Positions 1-9,655 of a stretch of 46,351 bases of DNA are shown here, in pieces. The stretch lies in NCBI GenBank assembly GCA_021850555.1, contig JAJZLX010000194.1, positions 1 to 46,351 on the forward strand. Reading direction: 5' to 3'. Within the stretch, counting starts at the first letter, position 1. Each line of letters begins with the position of its first letter. Both the position numbers and the translations under genes were made by a program. Below the pieces are notes generated by a model. It did not search any database and had not been told where the DNA came from. It saw only the letters and a list, made by a program, of their open reading frames with translations. Source of the stretch: Pseudomonadota bacterium (GTDB taxonomy: Bacteria; Pseudomonadota; Gammaproteobacteria; Steroidobacterales; Steroidobacteraceae).

Positions 1-229
1 CTCGATAGCCCCGGGCGATGTGCACCACGAAGCGCAGGTGCGAGAGCACCAGCTTGCAGGCGGCGCCGAGATCGTCCTGGTTGCGGAAGCGCTCGGCCAG
101 CATGCGCTCCTCCTCGCGGCCGAGCACCGCAATGCGGCTCACCCGGTCGATATACGCATCGACGCTGCCGACTGGACCGGCGAGCGCAAGGTCGCAGGGC
201 CGAGCGATCAATGCAGTGCTTGCGGTCAT
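1..229 (-). CDS. rpoH: RNA polymerase sigma-32 factor, N-terminal part (runs off the window)
   Basis: This is the first 76 codons of the heat-shock sigma factor, which directs RNA polymerase to chaperone and protease promoters. The translation contains VGSVDAYIDRVSRI near the start, then EEERMLAERF, and LVLSHLRFVVHIARGY just before the window edge. The last stretch matches the highly conserved RpoH segment ILSHLRFVVHIARNY. The ATG at 229 is supported by a GGGGAG ribosome-binding site about seven bases upstream. The rest of the protein lies outside the window, so regions 2.4 and 4.2 cannot be checked. In E. coli rpoH follows ftsX; here it is on the opposite strand and separated from ftsYEX by several genes. 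Its promoter carries a CIRCE operator (see 259-285). Identity is secure; completeness is unknown. Confidence 0.93.
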   Translation of the reverse strand, partial: MTASTALIARPCDLALAGPVGSVDAYIDRVSRIAVLGREEERMLAERFRNQDDLGAACKLVLSHLRFVVHIARGYR

Positions 230-255
230 GGATACTCCCCGGTTCATCGTGCTGA

Positions 256-285
256 ATATTAGCACTCGATATATGCGAGTGCTAA
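256..285 (-). promoter_or_regulatory. Predicted sigma-70-type promoter of rpoH
   Basis: Reading the minus strand, TTAGCA (plus coordinates 285-280) and TAATAT (261-256) are separated by 18 bases. The -35 box is part of one CIRCE arm and the -10 box begins in the last bases of the other, so promoter and operator share the same DNA. This is a sequence match only; no start site is known. Confidence 0.6.
259..285 (-). promoter_or_regulatory. CIRCE operator (HrcA binding site) upstream of rpoH
   Basis: A perfect inverted repeat TTAGCACTC-N9-GAGTGCTAA is present, identical to the CIRCE consensus bound by the heat-shock repressor HrcA. It lies 30 bases upstream of the rpoH start codon and coincides with the predicted rpoH promoter, so HrcA binding would block RNA polymerase. 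hrcA itself is not in the window. Confidence 0.93.
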
Positions 286-461
286 GTACCCAAAAGGTTC
301 CCGGGGAGAGATCCGTATCTTCCGCACGAACAGAGCTAAAGCGTCAGGGGAGCAAAAAGTGGCGGTCGCAAGAAAAATTCATATTGGATTCAGAAACGTT
401 CGCTATTGTGGGCGGCTTCGCCCCTTATCGTAGACAGAGCAACGGACCCCCGGACCTCGAT

Positions 462-1046
462 ATGTACAATCCCGATGAATCCCTGGAATCTCCCGCCCAG
501 GTGGCGGTTCAGCATCAATACGACGGTTTCAGCATCCTGCTGCACTGGATCACCGTGGTTCTGGTGGCGTGCCTGTGGACCCTCGGCCAATCGTTGAGCT
601 TTTTTCCCAAGGGCGCGCCCCGGGAGGCGGCACTTTCGGTGCACATTCTGCTCGGGATGACGCTGGGCGCGACCCTGCTGGTCCGGATCGGCTGGCGCGC
701 AGGCGCCGGTCGCCGGCTGCCGCCCGCGGATTCGGGTTGGCAGGGCCAGCTCGCCCAAAGCGTCCATTACGGGCTGTATGTGCTGCTGGTCGTGACGGTG
801 GCACTCGGTCTGTCCCGGGTATGGCTGTACGGCAATCACGTGTTCGACTGGTTCGCGTTCCCGCGGCCGGCCTTCAGCACCCGGTCGCTGATCCGGACCA
901 TCGGTGGTCTGCACGGGGACCTCGCGGACATCGTGGTGATCGTGGCCGGTCTGCATGCCGCTGCGGCCCTCGCCCATCACTATGTGTTGCGGGATTCGGT
1001 GCTGCGGCGCATGTTGCCGGGGAAGCGCAAGGCCCGTCCGGAGTAG
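462..1046 (+). CDS. Cytochrome b561 family membrane protein
   Basis: A 194-residue inner-membrane protein of the bacterial di-haem cytochrome b561 type, which passes electrons between quinones and periplasmic partners. Four hydrophobic helices are visible: FSILLHWITVVLVACLWTLG (residues about 22-41), a second around SVHILLGMTLGATLLVRIGW, a third around SVHYGLYVLLVVTVALG, and a fourth around LADIVVIVAGLHAAAALAHHY. The haem-ligand histidines expected in the family are present in LLHW, SVHIL, SVHYG and GLHAA. The ATG at 462 was chosen because the family begins a few residues before the first helix; the open frame extends further upstream but without family-like sequence. It stands alone, divergent from rpoH and 89 bases before mutM. 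The physiological partner cannot be told from sequence. Confidence 0.85.
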   Translation: MYNPDESLESPAQVAVQHQYDGFSILLHWITVVLVACLWTLGQSLSFFPKGAPREAALSVHILLGMTLGATLLVRIGWRAGAGRRLPPADSGWQGQLAQSVHYGLYVLLVVTVALGLSRVWLYGNHVFDWFAFPRPAFSTRSLIRTIGGLHGDLADIVVIVAGLHAAAALAHHYVLRDSVLRRMLPGKRKARPE

Positions 1047-1135
1047 TGAGGACGGGGTATTTTCCCGGCACGCGGCGCCGCCGTTCAAACGGCGCCGGGC
1101 CCCCGTAAGCCCTGTGCACAGCGCATCATAGAGCG

Positions 1136-1948
1136 ATGCCGGAGCTCCCCGAAGTCGAAACCACCCGCCGCGGGATCGAGCCGCATGCCCTCGGCCGGCG
1201 GATTGTGGCGCTCGAGGTCTATGAGCCTCGGCTGCGTTGGCCGGTGCCGCCCTCGCTGCCGGCCCGTGTCGCCGGGCAGACGATTACCGGCACGGACCGG
1301 CGGGCCAAGTACCTGCTGATCAGGCTCACGTCCGGCACGCTGCTCCTGCACCTGGGCATGTCCGGCTCATTGCGCGTGTTATCCGCAGATGTCCCCAGGA
1401 TCGCGCATGATCAGTTCGACTTGAGGCTTGATTCGGGTCAGACTCTGCGCTTCAACGATCCCCGCCGGTTCGGCAGCCTGCACTTCACGCAGGATCCTGC
1501 CCGGCATCGGTTGCTCAGGCACCTTGCCCCGGAGCCGTTCGATGACGCATTCGACGCGGACTATCTCTGGGGGGTGACCCGCGGGCGCCGGGTGGCGGTC
1601 AAGCAGCTGCTGATGAATAGCCGCCTGGTCGTGGGCGTGGGCAACATTTACGCCAGCGAGGCGCTGTTCCGCGCCCGGATCCTGCCCAAGAGGCGGGCGG
1701 GCGACCTCTCGCGAGCCGAGGCAGGGCTGCTGGTTCAGGCGGTGAGGGCGGTGCTGGCGCAGGCGATCCGGGTAGGCGGCACGACGCTGCGTGATTACGT
1801 GAGGCCCAATGGCTCGCCGGGATACTTCCGGCAGAAGCTGTATGTCTACGAGCGAGCCGGCAAACCGTGCCGGGTGTGTCGCACGGTGATCCGGCAGGCG
1901 ACGCAGCAGGGGCGCTCGACGTTCTACTGTCCCGAATGCCAGAAATGA
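1136..1948 (+). CDS. mutM: Formamidopyrimidine-DNA glycosylase (Fpg/MutM)
   Basis: A bifunctional DNA glycosylase/AP lyase that removes 8-oxoguanine and other oxidised purines. The protein (270 residues) starts with MPELPEVETTRRG, so the catalytic proline becomes the mature N-terminus, followed by the conserved Glu3. A lysine in RRAKYL (residue 58) corresponds to the catalytic-site Lys57. The C-terminus carries the zinc finger C-x2-C-x16-C-x2-C from CRVC to CPEC, with the QGRSTFYCPECQ end typical of the family. Length is normal. It converges with coaD, with only three bases between the stop codons. mutM, coaD, rpmBG, radC, coaBC and dut are near neighbours in E. coli too. Confidence 0.97.
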   Translation: MPELPEVETTRRGIEPHALGRRIVALEVYEPRLRWPVPPSLPARVAGQTITGTDRRAKYLLIRLTSGTLLLHLGMSGSLRVLSADVPRIAHDQFDLRLDSGQTLRFNDPRRFGSLHFTQDPARHRLLRHLAPEPFDDAFDADYLWGVTRGRRVAVKQLLMNSRLVVGVGNIYASEALFRARILPKRRAGDLSRAEAGLLVQAVRAVLAQAIRVGGTTLRDYVRPNGSPGYFRQKLYVYERAGKPCRVCRTVIRQATQQGRSTFYCPECQK

Positions 1949-1951
1949 TGA

Positions 1952-3042
<1,091 letters not shown>

Positions 3043-3070
3043 GATGATTAAGATACACTAGCGGCCACGC

Positions 3071-4048
3071 ATGGCTGATTCCGATTCCAAAGACGGGACG
3101 CCCCGCAACGGGGAGCGCCGGGGGTTCTTCAAGCGGCTCGCCCAGCGCTTGAGCGGCGGCCGGCTTGGCTTCGATCTGCCCAATCTCCTGCGGGGACGAC
3201 GGATCGACGCCGATGTCCTCGAGGAGCTCGAGACACGGCTGCTGACGGCGGATGTCGGAATCGATGCCACGGAGCACATCCTCTCGGACCTGCACAAGAA
3301 GGTCGCCCGCAAGGAGCTCGCTGACGTCGATGCACTGATCGCGGCGCTGCGCGAGGCGGTGGCGGGCATTCTCGAGCCGTGCGCGCGGCCGCTCGTCATC
3401 GATCCGCAGCACAAGCCCTTCACTATCCTGGTGGTGGGTGTGAACGGTTCCGGCAAGACCACCACCATCGGCAAGCTTGCCCGTCGCTTCCACGACGAAG
3501 GCCGCAGCGTCGTGCTCGCGGCCGGCGACACTTTCCGCGCCGCGGCCATCGAGCAGCTGTCAGTATGGGCCGAGCGCAGCGGCGCGGACTGCATTGCCCA
3601 GCACGCCGGGGCGGACCCCGGCGCCGTGGTTTTCGATGCGCTGCAGTCCGCGCGGGCGCGCAAGGCGGACATCCTGCTGGCGGATACCGCCGGACGTCTG
3701 CACAGCCAATCGCATCTGATGGAGGAGCTGAAAAAGGTCAAGCGTGTCCTGCATCGAGCCGATCCGACCGCTCCCCATGAGGTCCTGCTGGTGCTCGACG
3801 CCAACCAGGGGCAGAACGCGCTTGCGCAGGCCGTTCAATTCCACGAGGCGGTCGGGGTGACCGGCATCGCCGTCACCAAGCTCGACGGCACGGCCAAGGG
3901 CGGCATAGTGGTCGCCATCGCACGCCGGCTTGGGGTGCCGATCCGCTTCATCGGCATCGGGGAGCAGGCGGGGGATTTCGGCGAGTTCGATGCGCGCGAA
4001 TTCGCCTCTGCGCTGGTCGAGGGGCGCGGGCGGGGGCCGCAGGAGTGA
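3071..4048 (+). CDS. ftsY: Signal recognition particle receptor FtsY
   Basis: The SRP receptor GTPase, which docks ribosome-nascent-chain-SRP complexes at the inner membrane. The 325-residue protein has a short charged N-terminal region (about 35 residues, much shorter than the E. coli acidic A domain), then the helical N domain, then the G domain. Nucleotide motifs are [15 protein letters not shown] (G1), [16 protein letters not shown] (G3), [10 protein letters not shown] (G4) and the closing [19 protein letters not shown]. It is first in ftsY-ftsE-ftsX, with four bases before ftsE. A TACACT hexamer at 3054-3059 could be a -10 box, but no good -35 is visible. Confidence 0.97.
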   Translation: MADSDSKDGTPRNGERRGFFKRLAQRLSGGRLGFDLPNLLRGRRIDADVLEELETRLLTADVGIDATEHILSDLHKKVARKELADVDALIAALREAVAGILEPCARPLVIDPQHKPFTILVVGVNGSGKTTTIGKLARRFHDEGRSVVLAAGDTFRAAAIEQLSVWAERSGADCIAQHAGADPGAVVFDALQSARARKADILLADTAGRLHSQSHLMEELKKVKRVLHRADPTAPHEVLLVLDANQGQNALAQAVQFHEAVGVTGIAVTKLDGTAKGGIVVAIARRLGVPIRFIGIGEQAGDFGEFDAREFASALVEGRGRGPQE

Positions 4049-4052
4049 GCGG

Positions 4053-4745
4053 ATGATCGAGCTGCAGCGGGTGAGCAAGCGTTATCCCAACGGACGGGAG
4101 GCTCTCACCAACGTCAGCTTCTTCGTCGATCGCGGCGAGATGGTGTTCGTCACCGGGCGCTCGGGCGCGGGCAAGAGCACGCTGCTGAAGCTGATTGCGC
4201 TGCTAGAGCGGCCGTCGCGCGGCACGGTGAGCGTCAACGGACGCAACACCGGTGCCCTCAAGGCGCGCCACATACCGGCGTTCCGGCGGCAGATCGGAGT
4301 GGTGTTCCAGGATCACAAGCTGCTCGCCGACCGGCCCGTATTCGACAACGTGGCGCTGCCGCTGGTGGTCGCAGGGGCTCCTTTCCCGGAGATCAGCAAG
4401 CGTGTGCGCGCCGCGCTCGACCAGGTGGGCCTGCTCGGCAAGGAACGGATGCTGCCCATGGAGCTGTCCGTCGGGGAGCAGCAGCGTGTCGGCATTGCGC
4501 GCGCCGTCGCCGGCAAGCCGGCGCTGATCGTTGCCGATGAGCCGACGGGCAACCTCGATCCGGAGCTGTCGATCGAAGTGATGCGACTGTTCAAGCGATT
4601 CAGCGACGTCGGTGTGACCGTGCTGGTGGCCACCCACGACCAACACATCGTGCACGAGTTCGGCAGCCGAGAGATCCTGCTCGACAGCGGCGAGGTGCGG
4701 GGCGGCAACCCCGATCCCCTGCCTTCGCTCGTGGCCAACCGCTGA
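4053..4745 (+). CDS. ftsE: Cell division ATP-binding protein FtsE
   Basis: The ATPase of the FtsEX complex, which sits at the divisome and activates periplasmic murein hydrolases. The 230-residue protein has Walker [10 protein letters not shown] (residues 35-43), the Q-loop in VVFQDHKLL, Walker [14 protein letters not shown] and the switch histidine in VATHD. The ABC signature is [14 protein letters not shown] rather than LSGGEQQ: the first glycine is valine while the second is kept. The ATG at 4053 follows a GGAGTGAGCGG ribosome-binding region that overlaps the end of ftsY. The open frame continues upstream inside ftsY, but that part is only overlap. Confidence 0.96.
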   Translation: MIELQRVSKRYPNGREALTNVSFFVDRGEMVFVTGRSGAGKSTLLKLIALLERPSRGTVSVNGRNTGALKARHIPAFRRQIGVVFQDHKLLADRPVFDNVALPLVVAGAPFPEISKRVRAALDQVGLLGKERMLPMELSVGEQQRVGIARAVAGKPALIVADEPTGNLDPELSIEVMRLFKRFSDVGVTVLVATHDQHIVHEFGSREILLDSGEVRGGNPDPLPSLVANR

Positions 4746-4757
4746 CCCCGAGGCCCC

Positions 4758-5681
4758 ATGAGTCCCGCCACGCTCGCCACTCGTCACGCGCAGGCCCTGC
4801 TGGGCGCCCTTGGGCGCCTGGCGCGCTCGCCGCTCGCCACGGTATTCACTCTGATGGTCATCGGCCTGGCTTTGACGCTTCCGGCGGCACTGGGTCTGCT
4901 CGTGACCAATGCCGAAGCCGCCACCGGTGGCTTCACTCAGGCCGTGGACATGTCGGTGTACCTGAAGTCCGGCGTGTCGCTGCAGCGGGCGCAGCGGCTC
5001 GCGGAGCGGGCGCGCACGATCCCGGGCGTGAAGACCGTCACGGTCATTTCCGCAGCGCAGGGGCTGCGGGAATTCCGCAAGTATTCAGGCTTTGGAGCGG
5101 CGCTCGATGCGCTGCACGGCAACCCGCTGCCCAATGTGCTGCACATCGTGCCGCAGCCGCGCTCGAGCAGCGCGGTCGACCTCGAGCGGCTGCGCCACGA
5201 TCTGGCCGCCTGGCCGGCGGTGGACATGGTGCAGCTCGATGCGCAGTGGGCGTTGCGTTTCAACGCCATTTTGCAGGTGTTGCGGCGGTTGGTGTCCACC
5301 GCAGGGCTGTTGTTGGGCGCCGGCGTGCTGGCGGTGGTTGGCAACACCATCCGGCTCGAGATCCTCAACCGTCGCGCCGAGATCGAGGTGACCAAGCTGG
5401 TCGGCGGCTCGAATGCCTTCGTGCGCCGCCCCTTCCTGTATACCGGCATGCTCTATGGGCTGGGTGGGGCGGTGCTCGCCTGGCTGATCCTCGAGGCGGT
5501 GCTGATCGGACTTACGGGGCCCGTGGCGCGGCTGGCGCAGCTGTACGGCAGCGGCTTCGTGCTCACGGGGCTGACCGGGCGGCAGTGCGGCGAGCTGTTC
5601 GGCGGGGGGCTGGCTCTGGGGTGGCTGGGTGCGTGGATCTCGGCTCACCGCCACCTGCGTAGCATCGAGCCGCGGGCTTAG
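4758..5681 (+). CDS. ftsX: Cell division protein FtsX
   Basis: The membrane partner of FtsE. The 307-residue protein shows the family topology: one helix near residues 28-50 (TVFTLMVIGLALTLPAALG), a periplasmic domain beginning MSVYLKSGVSLQRAQRLAE, and three further helices in the C-terminal half. These include STAGLLLGAGVLAVVGNTIR and LYTGMLYGLGGAVLAWLILE. The cytoplasmic loop RAEIEVTKLVGGSNAFVRRP is the FtsX hallmark. It starts 12 bases after ftsE and ends the operon. In E. coli rpoH would follow; here the next gene is rpmG on the opposite strand. Confidence 0.95.
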   Translation: MSPATLATRHAQALLGALGRLARSPLATVFTLMVIGLALTLPAALGLLVTNAEAATGGFTQAVDMSVYLKSGVSLQRAQRLAERARTIPGVKTVTVISAAQGLREFRKYSGFGAALDALHGNPLPNVLHIVPQPRSSSAVDLERLRHDLAAWPAVDMVQLDAQWALRFNAILQVLRRLVSTAGLLLGAGVLAVVGNTIRLEILNRRAEIEVTKLVGGSNAFVRRPFLYTGMLYGLGGAVLAWLILEAVLIGLTGPVARLAQLYGSGFVLTGLTGRQCGELFGGGLALGWLGAWISAHRHLRSIEPRA

Positions 5682-5850
5682 AGCCTGCTCGTTCCGAGCC
5701 GCCCGGTGCTATGGCGATCGGAAAGCGCCCTTGAGCGAATTTTCCCGGCGCGCCGCAAGGTCTTCTGCGGGAACTCGCGGAAAGAAGTCCTGCTTTCCCG
5801 CGGCCGGGGAACATCCGCCCGACGGCCGCCTTCCCACGTAAGGCAGGCCG

Positions 5851-6006
5851 CTATTTGATCTTGGCTTCTTTGTAGGCGACGTGCTTGCGCGCCACGGGGT
5901 CGAACTTGCGCACCTCGAGCTTGTCGGGGTGCAGGCGCTTGTTCTTGGTGGTCACGTAGAAATGGCCGGTGCCGGCCGAGGAAAGCAGCTTGATCTTGTC
6001 GCGCAT
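5851..6006 (-). CDS. rpmG: 50S ribosomal protein L33
   Basis: A 51-residue ribosomal protein found by reading the minus strand: it begins [20 protein letters not shown] and ends [10 protein letters not shown]. This is the zinc-independent L33 form, with no CxxC pairs. It follows rpmB by 13 bases in the usual rpmB-rpmG order. The 169 bases between its stop codon and the end of ftsX (convergent) hold no recognisable gene and no strong terminator hairpin. Confidence 0.97.
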   Translation of the reverse strand: MRDKIKLLSSAGTGHFYVTTKNKRLHPDKLEVRKFDPVARKHVAYKEAKIK

Positions 6007-6019
6007 GGATGGGCTCCCG

Positions 6020-6256
6020 TCAGATCTTCATGCCCTGGGCGCGTAAGGAGGCCACGACCTGGTCGATGCCCTTTTTCTCAATGGTGCGCAACCCATGGGC
6101 TGAGATGCGCAGCGACACCCAGCGCTTCTCGGTCTCCAGCCAGAACCGCTGGGTATGCAGGTTGGGCAGGAAGCGGCGGCGCTTCTTGTTGTTGGCGTGG
6201 GAGACTCGATTTCCGACGGTCGGCCCTTTGCCGGTGATCTCGCAGACGCGGGACAT
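6020..6256 (-). CDS. rpmB: 50S ribosomal protein L28
   Basis: A 78-residue ribosomal protein starting [20 protein letters not shown] and containing [18 protein letters not shown] and [17 protein letters not shown], all L28 signatures. The ATG at 6256 was chosen by alignment to the family; an AAGG lies eight to nine bases upstream. The longer open frame upstream is leader sequence. First gene of rpmB-rpmG; a good promoter lies about 100 bases upstream (6359-6387). Confidence 0.97.
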   Translation of the reverse strand: MSRVCEITGKGPTVGNRVSHANNKKRRRFLPNLHTQRFWLETEKRWVSLRISAHGLRTIEKKGIDQVVASLRAQGMKI

Positions 6257-6358
6257 ATGCAACAACCTTAAAAAAATCAGATACTTGGCCAGATATCGGG
6301 CCTGACCCCTCGGGGTGCCCGGACTGCGGCGGCCGTGGCCTGTCCGCAGGAGCCGGCC

Positions 6359-6387
6359 TTTATACCAGCACGGGGGCAGGCCGGCAA
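6359..6387 (-). promoter_or_regulatory. Predicted sigma-70 promoter for rpmB-rpmG
   Basis: On the minus strand, TTGCCG (6387-6382) and TATAAA (6364-6359) are separated by exactly 17 bases. This leaves an mRNA leader of about 100 bases before rpmB, and the promoter lies 45 bases downstream of the radC stop codon. Rated on hexamer quality and spacing. Confidence 0.6.
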
Positions 6388-6431
6388 GGGAGACTGGGAG
6401 CCGCGGTCGGGCGGATGGGGGCCGGGACGCT

Positions 6432-7133
6432 TCAAAGCAACCCATGCTCCGCAAACGAATAGCAGCGGCTGCCGCCTACGATGACGTGATCAATCATCCG
6501 CACGTCCATCAGCGCAAGACAGTCCCTCAGTCGGGTGGTGATCGCATCGTCGGCCGGGCTGGGGTCGGTCCCGCCCGAGGGGTGATTGTGCGCCACGATC
6601 ACCGCGGTGGCGTTGTGCAGCAGCGCCTGCCGCAGCACCTCCCGGGGGTGAACCTGGGCGCAGTCGACCGTCCCGCGGAACAGCTCCTCGAAGGCGATCA
6701 GCCGATGCCGGATGTCCAGGTACAGGCAGCAGAACACCTCGTACGGGCGGTCTCGCAACTGTGCCAGTAGAAAGCGGTGGGTGGCCTGAGGGCTCGACAG
6801 CGGCTGTCCCGAGCGCAGCTCTTCGTGCAAATGGCGCCGCGCCAGTTCGACTGCCGCCTGGACGGCGGCGTAGCGCGCCGGTCCCATCCCCTTGCGGCGC
6901 CAGCGTGAGCGCTCCGCTGCCAGCAGAGCGCGCAGGGAGCCGAAATCGTTGAGCAACGCGCGGGCCAGCTCCACGGCGGAGCAACCGGGCACGCCCGAGC
7001 CGATCAGTAGCGCCAGGAGCTCCGCATCTGTCAGGACGTGAGCCCCGCGGTCCAGCAGTTTCTCGCGTGGGCGCTCTGAGCGCGCCCATTTGCGTATCGG
7101 TAGCATGCCGGCTTCTCGTACCTGGATCTGCAT
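6432..7133 (-). CDS. radC: RadC family JAB-domain protein
   Basis: RadC proteins carry an N-terminal helix-hairpin-helix region and a C-terminal JAB/MPN domain with a metal-binding JAMM motif; their cellular role is still unsettled. This one is 233 residues from the chosen start. It shows the typical opening [18 protein letters not shown], the [20 protein letters not shown] segment, and the complete JAMM motif H-x-H-x7-S-x2-D in [14 protein letters not shown]. The ATG at 7133 is preceded by AGGGAG at eight bases. The open frame continues upstream to 7214 without family similarity, and MLPIRKW at 7106 is an alternative. The gene is divergent from coaBC and followed by rpmB, as in E. coli. Confidence 0.95.
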   Translation of the reverse strand: MQIQVREAGMLPIRKWARSERPREKLLDRGAHVLTDAELLALLIGSGVPGCSAVELARALLNDFGSLRALLAAERSRWRRKGMGPARYAAVQAAVELARRHLHEELRSGQPLSSPQATHRFLLAQLRDRPYEVFCCLYLDIRHRLIAFEELFRGTVDCAQVHPREVLRQALLHNATAVIVAHNHPSGGTDPSPADDAITTRLRDCLALMDVRMIDHVIVGGSRCYSFAEHGLL

Positions 7134-7243
7134 CTGAAGCGCTCCCTTGGTGCGGTGCGTCCATACTGGGGCGCCGGGAAAGGCCCCGGCAGGGGGAAAA
7201 TCGGGGGTGTTCATGCAGAAATGCGCAAATCACGCGGGTCGGT

Positions 7244-7273
7244 TTGCGTGTCCGGTGAAAGGAGCCGGATAAT
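7244..7273 (+). promoter_or_regulatory. Predicted promoter of coaBC, implying a leaderless or near-leaderless mRNA
   Basis: TTGCGT (7244-7249) and GATAAT (7268-7273) are 18 bases apart. A start site seven bases after the -10 box would be position 7280, the A of the coaBC start codon. An AAGGAG at about 7258-7263 is too far from the ATG to be an ideal ribosome-binding site. Confidence 0.45.
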
Positions 7274-7279
7274 CACGGC

Positions 7280-8506
7280 ATGCAAGGCAAACACATCCTG
7301 CTCGGTGTGACCGGCGGCATCGCCGCGTATAAGAGTGCTGACCTGGTGAGGCGCCTGCGCGAGCGCGGCGCTGAAGTCCAGGTGGCCATGACTTCCGCCG
7401 CGCGCGAGTTCGTCGGGCCGATCACCTTCCAGGCCCTCTCGGGTCGTCCGGTGAGGATCGACCTCTGGGACAGTGCGGCCGAAGCGGCCATGGGCCACAT
7501 CGAGCTGGCCCGCTGGGCCGAGCTGGTGCTCATCGCGCCGGCAAGCGCGGATTTTCTGGCCCGCCTGGCCGGCGGGAAGGCCGATGACCTGCTGGCAACG
7601 CTCTGTCTGGCGACCGAGGCGCCGATCGCCGTCGCGCCGGCCATGAACCGCATCATGTGGGGCAACGCCGCCACGGCGGCCAATGTCGCTCTGCTTCGCC
7701 AGAGGGGCGTGCATGTGCTCGGGCCGGCCGAAGGAGCTCAGGCCTGCGGTGAAGTGGGCGAGGGACGCATGCTGGAGCCGCAGGACCTTGCCGACCGGAT
7801 CGCCGAGCTGCTTCCCCGCGACGGACCGCTGCGCGGCCGGCGCGTGCTGATCACCGCCGGGCCCACGCGCGAGCGCATCGATCCGGTGCGCTTCATCAGC
7901 AATCGCAGCTCGGGCAAGATGGGCTTCGCCGTGGCCCAGGCCGCACGCGAGGCGGGCGCCGAGGTCGTTCTGGTCAGCGGGCCGGTCGCTTTGCCGACGC
8001 CGCCCGGGGTGCGCCGCGTGGATGTCGAAAGCGCGGAGGCCATGCTGGCGGCGGTGCAGCGCGAGGTCGAGCAGGCGAACATTTTCATCTCGACCGCGGC
8101 GGTGGCGGACTACCGGCCCGCCAGCCCCGCCGAGCAGAAGATCAAGAAAACCTCAGACCGACTGCACCTCGACATGGAGCGCACCGTGGACGTGTTGGCA
8201 ACAGTGGCCGCGCGGCCCGAGCGCCCCTTCGTCGTGGGCTTCGCCGCCGAGACCGAGTCGGTCGAGCAGAATGCCCGGGGGAAGCTGCTGAAGAAAAACC
8301 TCGACATGATCGCGGCCAACGAGGTCGGTCACACCAAGGGTTTCGACTGCGAGGACAACCACCTGGTCGTGCTGTGGCGCAACGCGCGTCAGGACTTGGG
8401 CAGCGGGCCAAAGCTCGCCCTGGCGCGCGAGCTGGTGCGGCTGATCGGCGAATCCTACACAGCGTCCCTCGCGGGATCGCTCAGCCTCGATACGGTCCAC
8501 GCTTGA
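7280..8506 (+). CDS. coaBC: Bifunctional phosphopantothenoylcysteine decarboxylase / phosphopantothenate-cysteine ligase
   Basis: Performs the second and third steps of coenzyme A synthesis. The 408-residue protein has an N-terminal CoaC flavodomain with [18 protein letters not shown], the catalytic histidine in [10 protein letters not shown], the APAMN motif, and the substrate flap [10 protein letters not shown]. The C-terminal CoaB domain has [29 protein letters not shown], the KIKK signature and GFAAET. Length is standard. The stop codon overlaps a TTG start of dut (TTGA). The gene is divergent from radC, with a candidate promoter immediately before the start codon. Confidence 0.97.
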   Translation: MQGKHILLGVTGGIAAYKSADLVRRLRERGAEVQVAMTSAAREFVGPITFQALSGRPVRIDLWDSAAEAAMGHIELARWAELVLIAPASADFLARLAGGKADDLLATLCLATEAPIAVAPAMNRIMWGNAATAANVALLRQRGVHVLGPAEGAQACGEVGEGRMLEPQDLADRIAELLPRDGPLRGRRVLITAGPTRERIDPVRFISNRSSGKMGFAVAQAAREAGAEVVLVSGPVALPTPPGVRRVDVESAEAMLAAVQREVEQANIFISTAAVADYRPASPAEQKIKKTSDRLHLDMERTVDVLATVAARPERPFVVGFAAETESVEQNARGKLLKKNLDMIAANEVGHTKGFDCEDNHLVVLWRNARQDLGSGPKLALARELVRLIGESYTASLAGSLSLDTVHA

Positions 8507-8979
8507 GCGCCGGGCCAGGCGCGGCGCGGCCGCTGAAGATCAGGATCCTGGATCGGCGCCTGGGCGCGGAGTTTCCGCTGCCGGCGTATGCGACCGCGGG
8601 CTCGGCGGGCCTCGATCTGCGCGCTTGCCTCGATGTGCCGCTCAATCTGATGCCGGGTCGGGCTGAGCTCATTCCAACCGGCATGGCGATTCACCTGTCG
8701 GACCCTGGGCTTGCGGCGGTGATCCTGCCGCGCTCGGGCCTCGGCCACAAGCACGGGGTGGTGCTCGGCAACCTCGTCGGTCTGATCGACTCGGACTACC
8801 AGGGCCAGCTGATGGTGTCCTGCTGGAACCGCGCGCAGGAGCCCTTCCTCATTCAGCCCGGCGAGCGCATCGCGCAGCTTATCGTGGTCCCGGTGGTGCA
8901 AGTGGCGCTGGAGGTGGTCGAGTCCTTCGAGGAGAGCAGTCGCGGCGCGGGCGGCTTCGGACACTCGGGCCGGCATTAG
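8503..8979 (+). CDS. dut: Deoxyuridine 5'-triphosphate nucleotidohydrolase
   Basis: dUTPase converts dUTP to dUMP and pyrophosphate, keeping uracil out of DNA and supplying dUMP for thymidylate. All five trimeric dUTPase motifs are visible: [39 protein letters not shown] and the C-terminal [11 protein letters not shown]. No ATG is available near the conserved start [10 protein letters not shown]. The TTG at 8503 overlaps the coaBC stop (TTGA) and gives 158 residues, close to E. coli Dut at 151. An upstream ATG at 8374 would put 43 unrelated residues inside the coaBC reading region. Coupling to coaBC matches the conserved dfp-dut pair. Confidence 0.95.
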   Translation: MSAGPGAARPLKIRILDRRLGAEFPLPAYATAGSAGLDLRACLDVPLNLMPGRAELIPTGMAIHLSDPGLAAVILPRSGLGHKHGVVLGNLVGLIDSDYQGQLMVSCWNRAQEPFLIQPGERIAQLIVVPVVQVALEVVESFEESSRGAGGFGHSGRH

Positions 8980-9108
8980 CGCCTCGCGCTCATGCCTCGA
9001 GCGGCCGATCGGCGAAAAACGGGCCCGCCGCCCCCGTCCGCGAACCGGCGGCAACACCATCGCTCGCCATACGCCGCCCGCTGATCGACACTCACGTCGG
9101 AGTCGCAC

Positions 9109-9540
9109 ATGACCGATACAGCTTCGGAAACCATCGCTCACGCACAGATCGACGTGCAATGGGTCGGCGGCCTGGCCTTCGAGGCCGGCCGGCCGCAAGG
9201 ACCCAGAGTCCGCATCGATGGGGATGGGCAAACCGCCCCAAGTCCGTTTGACGTGCTGTTGGCAGCAATTGCGACGTGTGCCTCGGTGGACGTTGTCACC
9301 ATCCTCGAGAAGCAGCGCACACCGGCGAGCGCGCTCGGTGTGCGGGTCGAGGCAAATCGCCTCGATTCGACCCCGCGCCGACTGGCCTCGGCCATCCTGC
9401 ACTTCAGCATCGCGGCGCCGGGGACGACGATCGAGAAAGCCACGCGGGCCGTGGAGCTCTCGGTCACGAAATACTGCAGCGTTCGCTCCTCTCTCCTCGC
9501 AGATGTGCCGGTGACCTGGACGGTGCAGCTCAACGGCTGA
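9109..9540 (+). CDS. OsmC/Ohr-family redox protein
   Basis: A 143-residue member of the OsmC superfamily, small dimeric thiol peroxidases and related proteins acting on organic hydroperoxides. The two active-site cysteines are visible: Cys57 in AAIATCASVDVVTILEKQR and Cys123 in SVTKYCSVRSSL. The spacing and the TKYCSV context resemble the YhfA-like branch more than Ohr itself, so the substrate is uncertain. It stands alone; the 129 bases before it hold no gene. The start codon is the only sensible one. Confidence 0.85.
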   Translation: MTDTASETIAHAQIDVQWVGGLAFEAGRPQGPRVRIDGDGQTAPSPFDVLLAAIATCASVDVVTILEKQRTPASALGVRVEANRLDSTPRRLASAILHFSIAAPGTTIEKATRAVELSVTKYCSVRSSLLADVPVTWTVQLNG

Positions 9541-9655
9541 CGGTCCCTGAACACCGCTGCTTTCCCGGTCAGACCGATCCCGCGCGCCCAGCGACCGAAA
9601 ACCGCTCGCTTTCGCCGACGTGATCGCACATCCGCCGGGTGCCGGAGGCGGAAAA

